In this document: piece after piece, positions 30,837 through 43,283 of the stretch
Layout: every line of letters starts with the position of its first letter
How positions within the stretch are numbered: position 1 is the first letter of the stretch
DNA from: Lithodes maja
Taxonomy: Eukaryota; Arthropoda; Malacostraca; Decapoda; Lithodidae
Assembly: GCA_037953745.1 (NCBI GenBank)
Contig: JBAKBP010000199.1
Location: 84,703-148,702, forward strand
Direction of reading: 5' to 3'
Length of the DNA stretch: 64,000 nucleotides
Made by a program: the position numbers and the translations under genes
Notes under the pieces: model-generated
Database searches by the model: none
What the model saw: the letters and a program-made list of their open reading frames with translations, nothing else
Told to the model about the DNA's origin: nothing

Positions 30837-32681
30837 TGTTACGACCGGGCACTCGGGTACACTAGGGCTCTTACACAGGACTCGAGTATGGCTCGCTGCC
30901 ACAACGGAAACACACGATCCCAACCCCAGAGTACTGCCAGCCGAACAAAAAACGCCACTACCCTCCAGAGTTCTATCTGCTATAACGGGGTATACAAGAA
31001 CTCGGTACTAGCGTTTCACACAACAGACTAATAACAAGACGGGAGTTATCTAGTCTGGTCAACAATCAAACAAAGAAGAAAGTACTACAACACTAAAGAA
31101 TAGTGTTGGCCGAAGCCGAAGTAATCCACCCTTGAACTAAGAACTTAAGAAGTCCTCCACCCTCTACTTCGGATCGGCACTATTACGTTACGTTAAACAA
31201 TAGTCCTCGAGCATCAAGCAAGGAATCTTCTGATAAGTTAGATGCTTCTCGAATACTCATAAGAAGTAAGTATCAGATTTTGAACAGCAATTTAATGAAT
31301 AACTCACTGGTAATTAAAGGCTTTAAATTGACATAAGAAGAATTATAAGAATAAGCAATAGGATATGGCAAACATTAAGAAGAAGTACTCCGACAATGCA
31401 CTGGCAATAGCCTACTAAGATTGTGCTCGTGGGCCACTAATCTCTGAAGTAGCTAAGCGTGCCACACATGAAATCAATAGTGCTTAAACAATAATATACA
31501 TAAGGAGAAGCTTCAATACTATACTGTATCTGCTGGTCGAGCAAAGTCTAGCTGGGATATCTAAGGTTAAGAGACAATGGCTGAGCAAGCGGCTCGTAGC
31601 CTAGCGAGGTCCTTAAGACTGTGCGGCCAAATTACGTTAATTGACGGGATGCTCTCTTGAGAGATCCAGATCACTAGTATCTGGTTCTCTCCTGGCGATC
31701 CTCTCAAAGTCAAGCAAATGAGATAGCACAGTGTTGGGTGGCACAGGCAAAAGCCCTCACTCGCAACACAGTGCTAAACTCCCACGGTACACAGTCAGAA
31801 AGACCACCTAGGCGTTCCACGTCTCCGTTGCAATTGTACTGGTTCAACCGCAACCTAGTACTCATAGGAAATCACAACTCAGAAACCCTATCCCAGTCTA
31901 GCATTGCCTAAACCAGCAGAGAACAGGAACATGAATAATCGCACACAGGGAAATGCATATACGAGTGCAACAAACATCAATCAATCCTATTCTAGTTAAC
32001 CCTTCCAAAAATAGGCTATCTAACAGGCACTTATCTCGTGAGAACTCAAGCGATAATACTTTGGCTGACTAAATCTGCACCAAAGGGGTCATGGAGGTTA
32101 AACAGGGACGAGAAGAGAAGAAGATAGGCTGTTCAGAGAGTAGAGAAAGTTCACATCAGTCGGAAGAATATGGATAGTTGCAAGGGATATGAGAAGTCGC
32201 TTTGCCTGATGAGTTCTGAGGAAAATGCGGCGGGACCTCCCTTTTTATACTCGGCCCTTTAGTGAGCATAACGCCAACTACTAAGGACCGCCCACTGGCA
32301 ATCATGACGTCATATTCTCTCTCAATCTGGGATCGACAAAGAACTTCCCACGCGCTGAGAGGGAGGAAGGGGGGAGGGAGGAGGGAGTGAGGCCTACACA
32401 CCTCGTGGCGCGCTCACTGGCCGTCGTTACATAACTCTCTCTCTCATCATTGTATATAAGTCCCACACACAATACTTATATCTAATGATATAAAATAGAA
32501 CTCGTTGACTTAGAAGAAAACAAAATACATAATGATAATACTTATAGTACAACGGTTCACATAAACTGAGTTAGGAAACTCTACACAGACTACAGCCAAA
32601 GTTCCTGCCCTGACGATCCTAGCGAGGGTGGGGCCTGACTGGGCGTTCTGTACAGCATGCTCATACTCGACATGCGTCACA
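30837..32681 (-). repeat. Element B, 5' LTR
   Basis: Starts TGTTACGACCGGGCACTCGG and ends CATGCGTCACA on the plus strand. Against the 3' LTR it has an extra AACTTAAG and a handful of substitutions, plus two clustered divergent patches at about 32218-32280 and 32345-32455. Confidence 0.9.
32242..32312 (-). promoter_or_regulatory. Element B 5' LTR promoter: TATA box and CRE-like site
   Basis: Minus-strand TATAAAAA at 32249-32242 and the palindrome TGACGTCA at 32305-32312, 56 bases upstream. Transcription would start a few tens of bases below 32242 and run towards gag. Confidence 0.55.
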
Positions 32682-33551
32682 TTACGCAAAGGTACTCTGA
32701 TTGTCTTCCATTTTTAAAGTACTGAATAACCAGAGTCGTGTTGAATAGAGTAATTTTCTCATCGGCGTGTTATCCAAACGCCACTCCCACAGTGTACGAT
32801 AACGCCCCTTTGTGTATGATACCGCCGGTGTAGTGTTTCAACCACAAATAAACTCGGCGTGTGATAAGATCGCCGCCTATAGCCATAACTCTAATATTTT
32901 ACTGAAGTATAAATAAGATAACGTGTCTTTAGCTATATGGTGGAGCGTTTCTTAAGTTTCTATAACTCTCGACCGATGGCCACGATAATAACCATCACCT
33001 GTGCACGATAATTTACCACTTACGTACAATCAGCTAACTCTTGGGTGCGATTGGAAACGCTGAGATGACGCGGCGAGTTGGCCAAACGGATTGCTGACGC
33101 AAACTCTGAGACTATAGTCTATTATCTTTTAACTTGGTCGCTTTGGACTTGAGAACTCAACTTTGTGCTGATTGTCTGATGGCACTGTGTCCGAATAACA
33201 TCTTTCAGTTGCATAACAAACACAAGAACTATAATACACAGTACCATCAGCCAATCAGCTCGAAACAGAGTTATTTAGCCCAAAACGCAAACGCAAATTC
33301 GCCAGCTTAAAAAAATAGACTCTAGGCACCTTATTGATAACAGATATCCCTAAACTTCTCTACTATATTGATGACACTGGGATTACTAGATAAATCTATA
33401 TAATCATTACACTTGTTGTGCATAGCAATAAATTAACACTAATGATTGAACATTATAAACATAACTCTATATTTTGGACATTATAAAACCAAAATGGCAT
33501 CCAGATAGGCAGATGGGGTCGATAGTTACACAGCAACTTACCAGAGCCCAT
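32682..33551. other. Right flank of element B, nothing recognised
   Basis: Single-copy-looking sequence within this window, richer in CpG than the neighbouring repeats. No long open frame, no RNA gene and no repeat that I can name. Confidence 0.55.
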
Positions 33552-33564
33552 CCCCCCCCCCCCC

Positions 33565-33616
<52 letters not shown>
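33552..33616. repeat. Poly(C) and (CT)n microsatellite
   Basis: C14 followed by about 25 CT units with one TCC break. Confidence 0.95.
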
Positions 33617-33620
<4 letters not shown>

Positions 33621-33714
33621 TGGTGAAAGAGAGATATGGTTGAAGGCGTAATGAGAACTAGAGAAAAGGGTTATTATCCCTCATTATTACCAATATCCAA
33701 CGATCTTGTCCTGG

Positions 33715-36700
33715 ATCCTACACCTGTCTTGATCCTACACCTGAACACCACACCTGTCTTGACCCTACACCTGCACACCACACCTGTCTTGATCCTACAC
33801 CTGCACACTACTCCTGTCTTGATCCTACACCTGCACACCACACCTGTCTTGATCCTACACCTGCACACTATTCCTGTCTTGATCCTGCACCTGCACACTA
33901 CTCCTGTCTTGACCCTACACCTGCACAATACTCCTGTCTTGACCCTACACCTGCACACTACTTCTGTCTTGATCCTACACCTGCATACTACTCCTGTCTT
34001 GACCCTACACCTGCACACTACTCCTGTCTTGACCCTACACCTGCACACTACACCTGTATTGACCCTACACCTGCACACTACTCCTGTCTTGACCCTACAC
34101 CTGCACACTACACCTGTATTGACCCTACACCTGCACACTACTCCTATCTTGATCCTACACCTGCACACTACTCTTGTCTTGACCCTACACCTGCACACTA
34201 CACCTGTATTGACCCTACACCTGCACACTACTCCTGTCTTGACCCTACACCTGCACACCACACCCGTCTTGATCCTACACCTGCCTTGATCCTACACCTG
34301 CACACTACTCCTGTCTTGATCCTACACCTGCACACTACTCCTGTCTTGGTCCTACACCTGCCCACTACTCCTGTCTTGACCCTACACCTGCACACTACTC
34401 CTGTTTTGATCCAACACCTGCACACTACTCCTGTCTTGACCCTACACCTGAACACTACTCCTGTCTTGACCCTACACCTGCACACTACACCTGCCTTGAT
34501 CCTACACCTGCACACTACTCCTGTCTTGACCCTACACCTGAACACTACTCCTGTCTTGACCCTACACCTGCACACTACTCCTGTCTTGACCCTACACCTG
34601 CACACTACTCCTGTCTTGACCCTACACCTGCACACTACTCCTGTCTTGAACCTACACCTGCACACTACTCCTGTCTTGACCCTACACCTGCCTTGATCCT
34701 ACACCTGCACACTACTCCTGTCTTGACCCTACACCTGCCTTGATCCTACACCTGCCCACTACTCCTGTCTTGACCCTACACCTGCACACTACTCCTGTCT
34801 TGATCCTAAACCTGCACACTACTCCTGTCTTGACCCTACACCTGCACACTACTCCTGTCTTGACCCTACACCTGCACACCACACCTGTCTTGATCCTACA
34901 CCTGCACACTACTCCTGTCTTGACCCTACACCTGCACACTGCTCCTGTCTTGATCCTACACCTGCACACCACACCTGTCTTGATCCTACACCTGCACACT
35001 ACTCCTGTCTTGACCCTACACCTGCACACTACACCTGTCTTGATCCTACACCTGCACACCACGCCTGTCTTGATCCTACACCTACACATCACACCTGTCT
35101 TGATCCTACACTTACACACCACACCTGTCTTGATCCTACACCTGCACACCACACCTGTCTTGATCCTACACTTACACACCACACCTGTCTTGATCCTACA
35201 CCTGCACACCACACCTGTCTTGATCATACACCTGCACAACACACCTGTCTTGATCCTACACCTGTACATCACACCTGTCTTGACCCCACACCTGCACATC
35301 ACACCTGTCTTGATCCTACACCTTCACACCACACCTATCTTGATCCTACATCAGCATACCACACCTGTCTTGACCCTACACCTGCACACCACACCTGTCT
35401 TGATCCTACACTTACACACCACACCTATCTTGATCCTACATCAGCATACCACTCCTGTCTTGACCCTACACATGCACACTACTCCTGTCTTGACCCTACA
35501 CCTGCACACCACACCTGTCTTGATCCTACACCTGCACACTACTCCTGTCTTGACCCTACATCTGCACACTACATCTTTGTTGATCCTACTCCTGCACACC
35601 ACACCTGTCTTGACCCTACACCTACACACTACTCCTGTCTTGACCCTACACCTGCACACCACACCTGTGTTGATCCTACACCTGCACACTACTCCTGTCT
35701 TGATCCTACACCTGCACACTACATCTGTGTTGATCCTACACCTGCACACCACACCTGTCTTGACCCTACAACTACACACTACTCCTGTCTTGATCCTACA
35801 CCTGTATACTACTCCTGTCTTGACCCTACACCTGCACACTACTCCTGTCTTGATCCTACACCTGCACACCACACCTGTCTTGATCCTACACCTACGCACC
35901 ACAGCTGTCTTGATCCTACACCTGCACACCACACCTGTCTTGATCCTACACCTGCACACCACACCTGTCTTGACCCTACACCTACACACTACTCCTGTCT
36001 TGACCCTACACCTGCACACCACACCTGTCTTGATCCTACACCTGCACACTACATCTGTGTTGATCCTACACCTGCACACCACACCTGTCTTGACCCTACA
36101 ACTACACACTACTCCTGTCTTGATCCTAGACCTGTATACTACTCCTGTCTTGACCCTACACCTGCACACTACTCCTGTCTTGATCCTACACCTGCACATC
36201 ACACCTGTCTTGATCCTACACCTACGCACCACAGCTGTCTTGATCCTACACCTGCACACCACACCTGTCTTGATCCTACACCTGCACACTACTCCTGTCT
36301 TGATCCTACACCTGCACACTACATCTGTGTTGATCCTACACCTGCACACCACACCTGTCTTGACCCTACACCTACACACTACTCCTGTCTTGATCCTACA
36401 CCTGTATACTACTCCTGTCTTGACCCTACACCTGCACACTACTCCTGTCTTGATCCTACACCTGCACACCACACCTGTCTTGATCCTACACCTACGCACC
36501 ACAGCTGTCTTGATCCTACACCTGCACACCACACCTGTCTTGATCCTACACCTGCACACTACTCCTGTCTTGACCCTACACCTGCACACTGCTCCTGTAT
36601 TGATCCTACACCTGCACACTGCTCCTGTCTTGATCCTACACCTGCACACTACTCCTGTCTTGACCCTACACCTGCACACTGCTCCTGTCTTGATCCTACA

Positions 36701-37745
36701 CCTGCCTTGATCCTACACCTGCACACTACTCCTGTCTTGACCCTACACCTGAACACTACTCCTGTCTTGATCCTACACCTGCCCACTACTCCTGTCTTGA
36801 TCCTACACCTGCCCACTACTCCTGTCTTGACCCTACACCTGCACACTACTCCTGTCTTGACCCTACACCTGCCTTGACCCTACACATGCACATCACACCT
36901 GTCTTGATCCTACACCTTCACACCACAACTATCTTGATCCTACATCAGCATACCACACCTGTCTTGACCCCACACCTGCACAGTGCACACCACACCTGTC
37001 TTGATCCTATACTTACACACCACACCTATCTTGATCCTACATCAGCATACCACACCTGTCTTGACCCTACACCAGCACACCACACCTGTCTTGACCGTAC
37101 ACCAGCACACCACACCTGTCTTGATCCTACACCTGCGCACCACACCTGTCTTGATCCTACACCTGCACACCACACCTGTCTTGATCCTACACTTACACAC
37201 CACACCTATCTTGATCCTACATCAGCATACCACACCTGTTTTGATCCCTACACCAGCATACCACACCTGTTTTGACCTTACACCTTCACGCCACACCTGT
37301 CTTGACCCTACACCTGCACACCACACCTGTATTGATCCTACACCTGCAAACTACTCCTGGCTTGATCCTACACCTGCACACCACACCTGTCTTGACCCTA
37401 CACCTACACACTACTCCTGTCTTGATCCTACACCTGTACACTACTCCTGTCTTGACCCTACACCTGCACACTACTCCTGTCTTGATCCTACACCTGCACA
37501 CCACACCTGTCTTGATCCTACACCTACGCACCACACCTGTCTTGATCCTACACCTGCACACCACACCTGCCTTGATCCTACACCTGCACACTACTCCTGT
37601 CTTGACCCTACACCTGCACACTACACCTGTCTTGATCCTACACCTGCACACCACGCCTGTCTTGATCCTACACCTACACATCACACCTGTCTTGATCCTA
37701 CACTTACACACCACACCTGTCTTGATCCTACACCTGCACACCTTA
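33715..37745. repeat. 30-bp minisatellite, about 134 units
   Basis: Unit close to CACACCTGTCTTGATCCTAC plus ACCTGCACAC, with variants such as CTACTCC for CACACC and GACCC for GATCC. A few short units interrupt the phase (for example at 34284, 34691 and 36703). Because 30 is a multiple of three and the unit has no stop codon in several frames, both strands show ORFs of up to 656 codons. They are not genes. Confidence 0.97.
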
Positions 37746-40145
37746 CCTTTAGATACCTTTAGATGTGTTCGCCGCTCTTCTAGCGGCACCAAGGAGCGCG
37801 ACGCCCCTCGTTATGGGTGGTGATTTGATGCAGTAGACTGTTTGAAGCGACAGCTCGCTCCCTTGCGAGGATGGGCTCGTCTGGCACTTTTTGCAGTTCG
37901 ACATCTAGGGCTCTCTTGAAGTTGTCTAACGAGATGTCCCTCATGTCTCTTACTAGCCGTGGGAGTTTGTTGAAGAGACGTGGGCCTCTGTGTGATAACC
38001 AGCCCTCTCGCAGAGAGCCCATAGCACCCCTGTTATTCATCCGGGGGATTTCGCATTCCCAGCCTCTCCTATCACTGAATTTCATGACTATCGGAGTATG
38101 TAGGTTTGGTACTAAACCCTCTGCGATTTTCCACGTGTATATTATTAGGTAACGTTCTCTTCTACGTTCCAGTGAGTACAGATTCAGTGCTCTTAAACGC
38201 TCCCAATAGTGTAGATGTTTTATCGAACTTATATGCGAAGTGAAATTTCTGTGTACACTCTCTACGTCATTTATTTCACCTGCTTTGTATGGGGATGTTA
38301 ATACGCTACAGTATTCAAGCCGCGGTAGCACTAGAGATTTGAAGAGCGTTATCATAGGCAATTCACCGCGTGTTTTAAAAGTACGCAGAATCCAACCCGT
38401 TAGACGTTTCGCAGCCGCCACTTTGACCTGGTTATGTACTTTGAAACCCATATTTTCAGACATTAATACCCCAAGGTCTTTCACACTGTCTTTCCGTTCT
38501 ATTATGTGGTTAGATTCTGTTAAGTAATTTGTAATTTCTTTAACACCATTATTATCTCCGTACCGTATTAATTGGAATTTTTCCTCATTGAATTACATGT
38601 TGTTTTCCCTGGTCCACTGGAACACTACATTCATGTCTTCCTGCAGTCGGCCCGTGTCCTCTTGTATGTTTACTATCTTGCTTAATTTTGTGTCATCAGC
38701 AAAAGACGACACTGTACTGTGTCTGGTGTTGGTATCTATGTCGCAAATTAGTATGAGGAACAGAAGGGGCGCTAGCACTGTTCCTTGGGGCACTGAGCTT
38801 TTGACATCCGAAGGCTCAGAAGTGACTTGGTTTACTGCTACCGATTGTTTTCGGTTTACGAGGAAATTGTATATCCACCGTCCGATTTTCCCAGTTATAC
38901 CTTTTGCTTTCAGTTTGTGGGCTATTATACCATGGTCACATTTATCAAATGCCTTAGCAAAATCGGTGTAAATGACATCCACGTTTTTCTTTTCTTCTAG
39001 CGCTTTAAGAATTTTGTCATAGTGTTCCAAAAGTTGTGAGAGACATGATCTTCCCGCTCTGAACCCATGTTGACCGGTGTTGTGTAGTTCATTTGTCTCC
39101 ATGAATGTTGAAATTTTGCTTCGCAGGACTCGCTCGAAAACTTTAATGATGTGAGAGGTTAGAGCTACCGGGCGGTAGTTTTTTAGTAGTGCTTTACTCC
39201 CTCCTTTATGCAGTGGGGCAATTATTGCGTTTTTCAAGCTATCTGGTATGTCACCAGTGTCTAGACTCCTTCTCCACATTATAGCCAGGGGTTTTGAGAG
39301 GTTTTCCTTACATTTTTTCATTAGGATCGAATTTCATGAGTCCGGGCCTGGTGCCGAGTGGGATGGCATGTTGGAAATGGCCTCTTCTATGTCTTTTGGA
39401 CCGAAATCAATATCCAGCATCTGAGGGGTTTCTGTGGGGGAGGTTTCCATGAAAAATATATTTTGGTCTCTGATGACTTTTGTTTCATCAGGCTCACTGA
39501 ATGCCATTTCATACTGCCTGTTTAAGAGTTCGCTCATTTCCTTTTTGTCCCCTGTGAAAGAGCCATCCCCTTTGCTCAGTGGGCCGATGTTTGATGTTGT
39601 TTTAGCCTTTTGTTTGGCGTATGAAAAGAAGTATTTGGAATTTTCCTTTATACCTGCAATAGCTTTCCTCTCCTCTTCCATAATTATGTTGTAGTTCATA
39701 TGATATTCTTAGCCTTTTGTTCAATTTCCACAATTTCTCTATCTATTTCGACCTTTTGCCTATCCTGTAGATTCTGATGTGTGCATCTTTGTGTGAGTAA
39801 TTTTCTTCTTCTGTACAGCCTCCTCCTTTCCCGATCTTGTTTGCTTCTTCGTTTTGTTTGTCTTGCAGGTATATGGTGGCTACAGATTTGGGTCATGGTT
39901 TCTGTTATTAAGACTAGACATTCTGCTGGTGTCAGGTTATCCATTAAATCTTCCCAGTCTATTTCCTCCATTTCTTGATTTACCTCTTCCCATCTAATGT
40001 TTTTGTTATTGAAGTTAAATTTACTGAAGGGGCCGGTTTTTGTTCTCGATTCTGAGGTTGTCTGTACACTTTCTAAGGTTGTTTTGATCTCAATTAATTT
40101 ATGATCTGAGTATGTTGTGTCCGATATGTTAATGCTGTGTACTAG
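37746..40145 (-). mobile_element. CR1/L2-like LINE, 5' truncated, inside the 30-bp minisatellite
   Basis: Starts in the C-terminal part of the endonuclease (TTYSDHKLIEIKT, about 40120) and runs through RT to a 3' end with the tandem decamer ATCTAAAGGT (37747-37766, minus strand). Minisatellite units abut both sides. It is a different family from the MDKAPPTR-type CR1 copies. Confidence 0.85.
37780..40145 (-). pseudogene. CR1/L2-like ORF2, truncated and broken
   Basis: Readable parts in order: the endonuclease SDH motif (YSDHKLIEI); a linker; SAPGPDS; NYRPVALTSHIIKVFERVLR; VIYTDFAKAFDKCDHGII with the first RT aspartate; SSVPQGTVLAPLLFLI; SSFADDTKLSKIV with the catalytic DD; then KDLGVLMSENMGF and the long C-terminal domain. 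Defects: a frame change at about 39697, TGA at 39334-39336 and TAA at 38593-38595. The RT catalytic residues themselves are kept, so decay seems moderate. Confidence 0.8.
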
Positions 40146-40668
40146 ACCGCACCTGTCTTGATCCTACACTTACACACCACACCTGTCTTGATCCTACACC
40201 TGCACACCACACCTGTCTTGATCATACACCTGCACACCACACCTGTCTTGATCCTACACCTGTACACCACACCTGTCTTGACCCTACACCTGCACACCAC
40301 ACCTGTCTTGATCCTACACTAGCACACCACACCTATCTTGATCCTACATCAGCATACCACACCTGTCTTGACCCTACACCAGCACACCACACCTGTCTTG
40401 ACCCTACACCAGCACACCACACCTGTCTTGATCCTACACCTGCACACCACACCTGTCTTGATCCTACACCTGCACACCACACCTGTCTTGATCCTACACT
40501 TACACACCACACCTATCTTGATCCTACATCAGCATACCAAACCTGTTTTGATCCCTACACCAGCATACCACACCTGTTTTGACCTTACACCTTCACGCCA
40601 CACCTGTCTTGACCCTACACCTTCACGCCACACCTGTCTTGACCCTACACCTGCACACCACACTTGTC
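40146..40668. repeat. 30-bp minisatellite, right-hand part
   Basis: The same unit as 33715-37745, about 17 units. Much of it repeats the variant order seen at 37016-37320. Confidence 0.95.
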
Positions 40669-40972
40669 ATTTGTACAAACCTTATATAAAGCAAACTTTT
40701 TGTAGGTACCGGGTAATCCTTATATAGAAAATCCTGTTATAGGTGTCCCCTATTACAAAGCAAAATTAGTCTGGTCGTTTTCATCTGGCGGTTAATTCAA
40801 TCCCGAGAAGCTGATTTATCGATAATTACTCTATCATATTTTTCCCCAGCTGATGAAAACTTGCCATGTTCTCACAATTTTAGCGAAATATGGTGTTAAT
40901 TGTTAAAAAAAAATCAGTGATATGAAGCGCAGAAACGTAGCAGTTTCGTATTTTTCCATAAACAGGAAACAT
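40669..40972. other. Unassigned A/T-rich sequence
   Basis: Nothing recognised between two tandem arrays. Confidence 0.6.
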
Positions 40973-41512
40973 TACGGTGATCACGGTCATTTACTTTATT
41001 ACGGTGATCACGGTCATTTACTTTATTACGGTGATCACGGTCATTTACTTTATTACGGTGATCACGGTCATTTACTTTATTACGGTGATCACGGTCATTT
41101 ACTTTATTACGGTGATCACGGTCATTTACTTTATTACGGTGATCACGGTCATTTACTTTATTACGGTGATCACGGTCATTTACTTTAGTACGGTGATCAC
41201 GGTCATTTACTTTATTACGGTGATCACGGTCATTTACTTTATTACGGTGATCACGGTCATTTACTTTATTACGGTGATCACGGTCATTTACTTTATTACG
41301 GTGATCACGGTCATTTACTTTATTACGGTGATCACGGTCATTTACTTTATTACGGTGATCACGGTCATTTACTTTAGTACGGTGATCACGGTCATTTACT
41401 TTATTACGGTGATCACGGTCATTTACTTTATTACGGTGATCACGGTCATTTACTTTATTACGGTGATCACGGTCATTTACTTTATTACGGTGATCACGGT
41501 CATTTACTTTAT
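40973..41512. repeat. 27-bp satellite, 20 units, almost perfect
   Basis: Unit ACGGTGATCACGGTCATTTA plus CTTTATT. The only variants I see are a G for T (TTTAGTACGG) at about 41189 and 41378, exactly 189 bases (7 units) apart. Each unit holds the palindrome GTGATCAC. Confidence 0.97.
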
Positions 41513-41760
41513 TCCCAAGACATCCAATACAAAGGAAGGATATGTTTTAGTGGTTTTTATATAGTAGCTGCAATTAATATTTGATTTTGTAGTAAATACT
41601 TATGTTTTGTTGCTTAAATTCTTTTGTCCAACTGTACCTCCAGACATAGGCTAACAGCCTGTAGATTCAACCACTCAACACGGTGAAGTCAGAAGGTCTT
41701 ATTCCAGATGACGTGTGAGACATCAATACAGTTTGAGTGTTGCAACCGGCTAGTTCGGAC
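41513..41760. other. Unassigned sequence
   Basis: Nothing recognised. Confidence 0.6.
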
Positions 41761-42062
41761 ACATCTCTCTCTCTCTCTCTCTCTCTCTCAAACGCCACCT
41801 ATTGATCGGTTTACTCACTAGGAATTGCTCTCGCAGCATATTTTGAATATGGGAATATTCATCCAATTCTAATTTATTGGAAACTACGAGGGTATTCGTA
41901 TGGCGTGTCGGTGGGCTTTGAGGTGATTCACTGACACTAAGTACACCACAAATTTCCTCCCAATAGTATCTTCCCATTGACAGATTGGGATATAAACCCA
42001 GGACATTAAGATTACTAGCCCAGTAGCAAAACCATTCCACCACATCTTCCCTTGCTTGCAAG
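41761..42062 (-). mobile_element. tRNA-derived SINE
   Basis: The minus strand from about 42050 begins GTGGTGGAATGGTTTTGCTA, then CTGGGCTAGTAATC, and has TCCTGGGTTTATATCCCA ending at 41987. The spacing of a box A-like block and a box B-like block (GGTTTATATCC against GGTTCGAATCC), and the tRNA-like CTAGTAATC arm between them, are those of a tRNA-related SINE head. A unique body follows to a (GA)n run at 41761-41790. Confidence 0.55.
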
Positions 42063-42173
42063 CAATTTAGTGATCTTTAGATCCTGATCTTGTATATCGT
42101 GCACATACTTGAACAAGAGTAATACGATTGTTTTTCAAGTATTTTTACAAAATTAAAGTGGCACCAATTAAAA

Positions 42174-42174
<1 letters not shown>

Positions 42175-42268
<94 letters not shown>

Positions 42269-42313
42269 CAGTATTACATACACACAAACACACACACGTA
42301 TATACAGTATACA

Positions 42314-42390
<77 letters not shown>
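42175..42390. repeat. (TA)n microsatellite, two long blocks
   Basis: AT blocks at about 42175-42261 and 42316-42390 separated by a CACACA/GTATATACAG spacer. Confidence 0.97.
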
Positions 42391-42393
<3 letters not shown>

Positions 42394-43283
42394 AAATATA
42401 TATGTATATAATGTAACATACAGTATTGTATGTATTTATCAAGTGGTATCAATGTCATCTGCAATTTCTTATAACAGCATCAAACAAAAATACAGTATTC
42501 TTCATCGTCATCACTTATTTCCGCTTTATATATTTCACAGCTATGGGTTTCGTAAACCTTTTCTGTTTAACCCATTTTCATAATAACCTACAATTATTCA
42601 AACCCGATCATGATAATCGTAGGTTTAACCCAAGATTTCGTAAGACAGCATTGCGGCAGTATTCTCTCTCTCTCTTTCTCCGGTATTCAAGGGCAGACTA
42701 AAGATGCATATGTGAGAAGGTGATTGAGAGTGAGATACTACTCACGTTTTAAACATTTGTAATCTATTTTAGGTACGGAATTATTTCTATGTACATTTTT
42801 ACTGACACCTCTTATGTAAGATTACGATATATTATGTTTAAAATTATTATATTGCATGAACAGCCATTGTATATACAGGTATAATGGAAATATAATACTC
42901 CGACTCTGACTCTGAATCTCTCTCTGAGTAACCGACCATTCTGTTTCTCTGTAAAGTTCGCCCCTACAACTTCCTTCCTCGCCCACCTAGAGAACCTTCC
43001 CTCTCACCAGTACCCACCAACACTATTCTTCTTTCCCTTTCTCCACATATCTAAAGCTGCCCCTCCCCCCTTTCTCTCTCTATCTCCCAATATAGCACCA
43101 CTCCTCCCCTCTCATATACAGAGCTCCATACCCTTTCAACAGCCAGTCTTGTTGTTGTTGTTCTTCTTCACAAGCTTGCATCACCCCTAGAGTACTCCTC
43201 CCTATTTCGCCTAAACTCCCTTCACTTTCAACACCCTCTCTCCATACTTCTTTCCTCCTCCTCCTCCTATTCTTGGTAACAAT
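42391..43283. other. Unassigned sequence
   Basis: A/T-rich, then C/T-rich from about 42900. No domain-bearing open frame was found. Confidence 0.55.

Larger units (their letters stand above)
23111..32681 (-). mobile_element. Gmr1-like Gypsy LTR retrotransposon, element B (nearly intact)
   Basis: A 9571-base element with two LTRs of 1849 and 1845 bases, a primer-binding site, a single long gag-pro-int-RT frame, RNase H in a shifted frame, and a polypurine tract. Gene order is Gag, protease, integrase, RT, RNase H. The LTRs are close to identical except in two short patches in U3. I find no target-site duplication: the left flank is TCTAG, the right flank TTACG. The left flank is LTR sequence of element A, so B went into A, but the right flank is not recognisable as A. 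Confidence 0.9.

Noticed and set aside
32156..32401. Small ORFs within the LTRs of element B
   Set aside because: They lie in U3, differ in frame and length between the two LTRs, and match nothing.
33636..37823. Very long ORFs on both strands (up to 656 codons; LHTTPVLILHL and CRCRIKTGVV repeats)
   Set aside because: They are translations of a 30-bp tandem repeat whose length is a multiple of three and which lacks stops. Both strands and several frames are open, with no start, splice or domain signal.
40973..41512. CRISPR-like array
   Set aside because: The repeats are contiguous with no unique spacers, there are no cas genes, and the surroundings are eukaryotic.
40922..41564. YYGDHGHLL and VIYFITVIT repeat proteins
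   Set aside because: A 27-bp satellite; the open frames follow from unit length.
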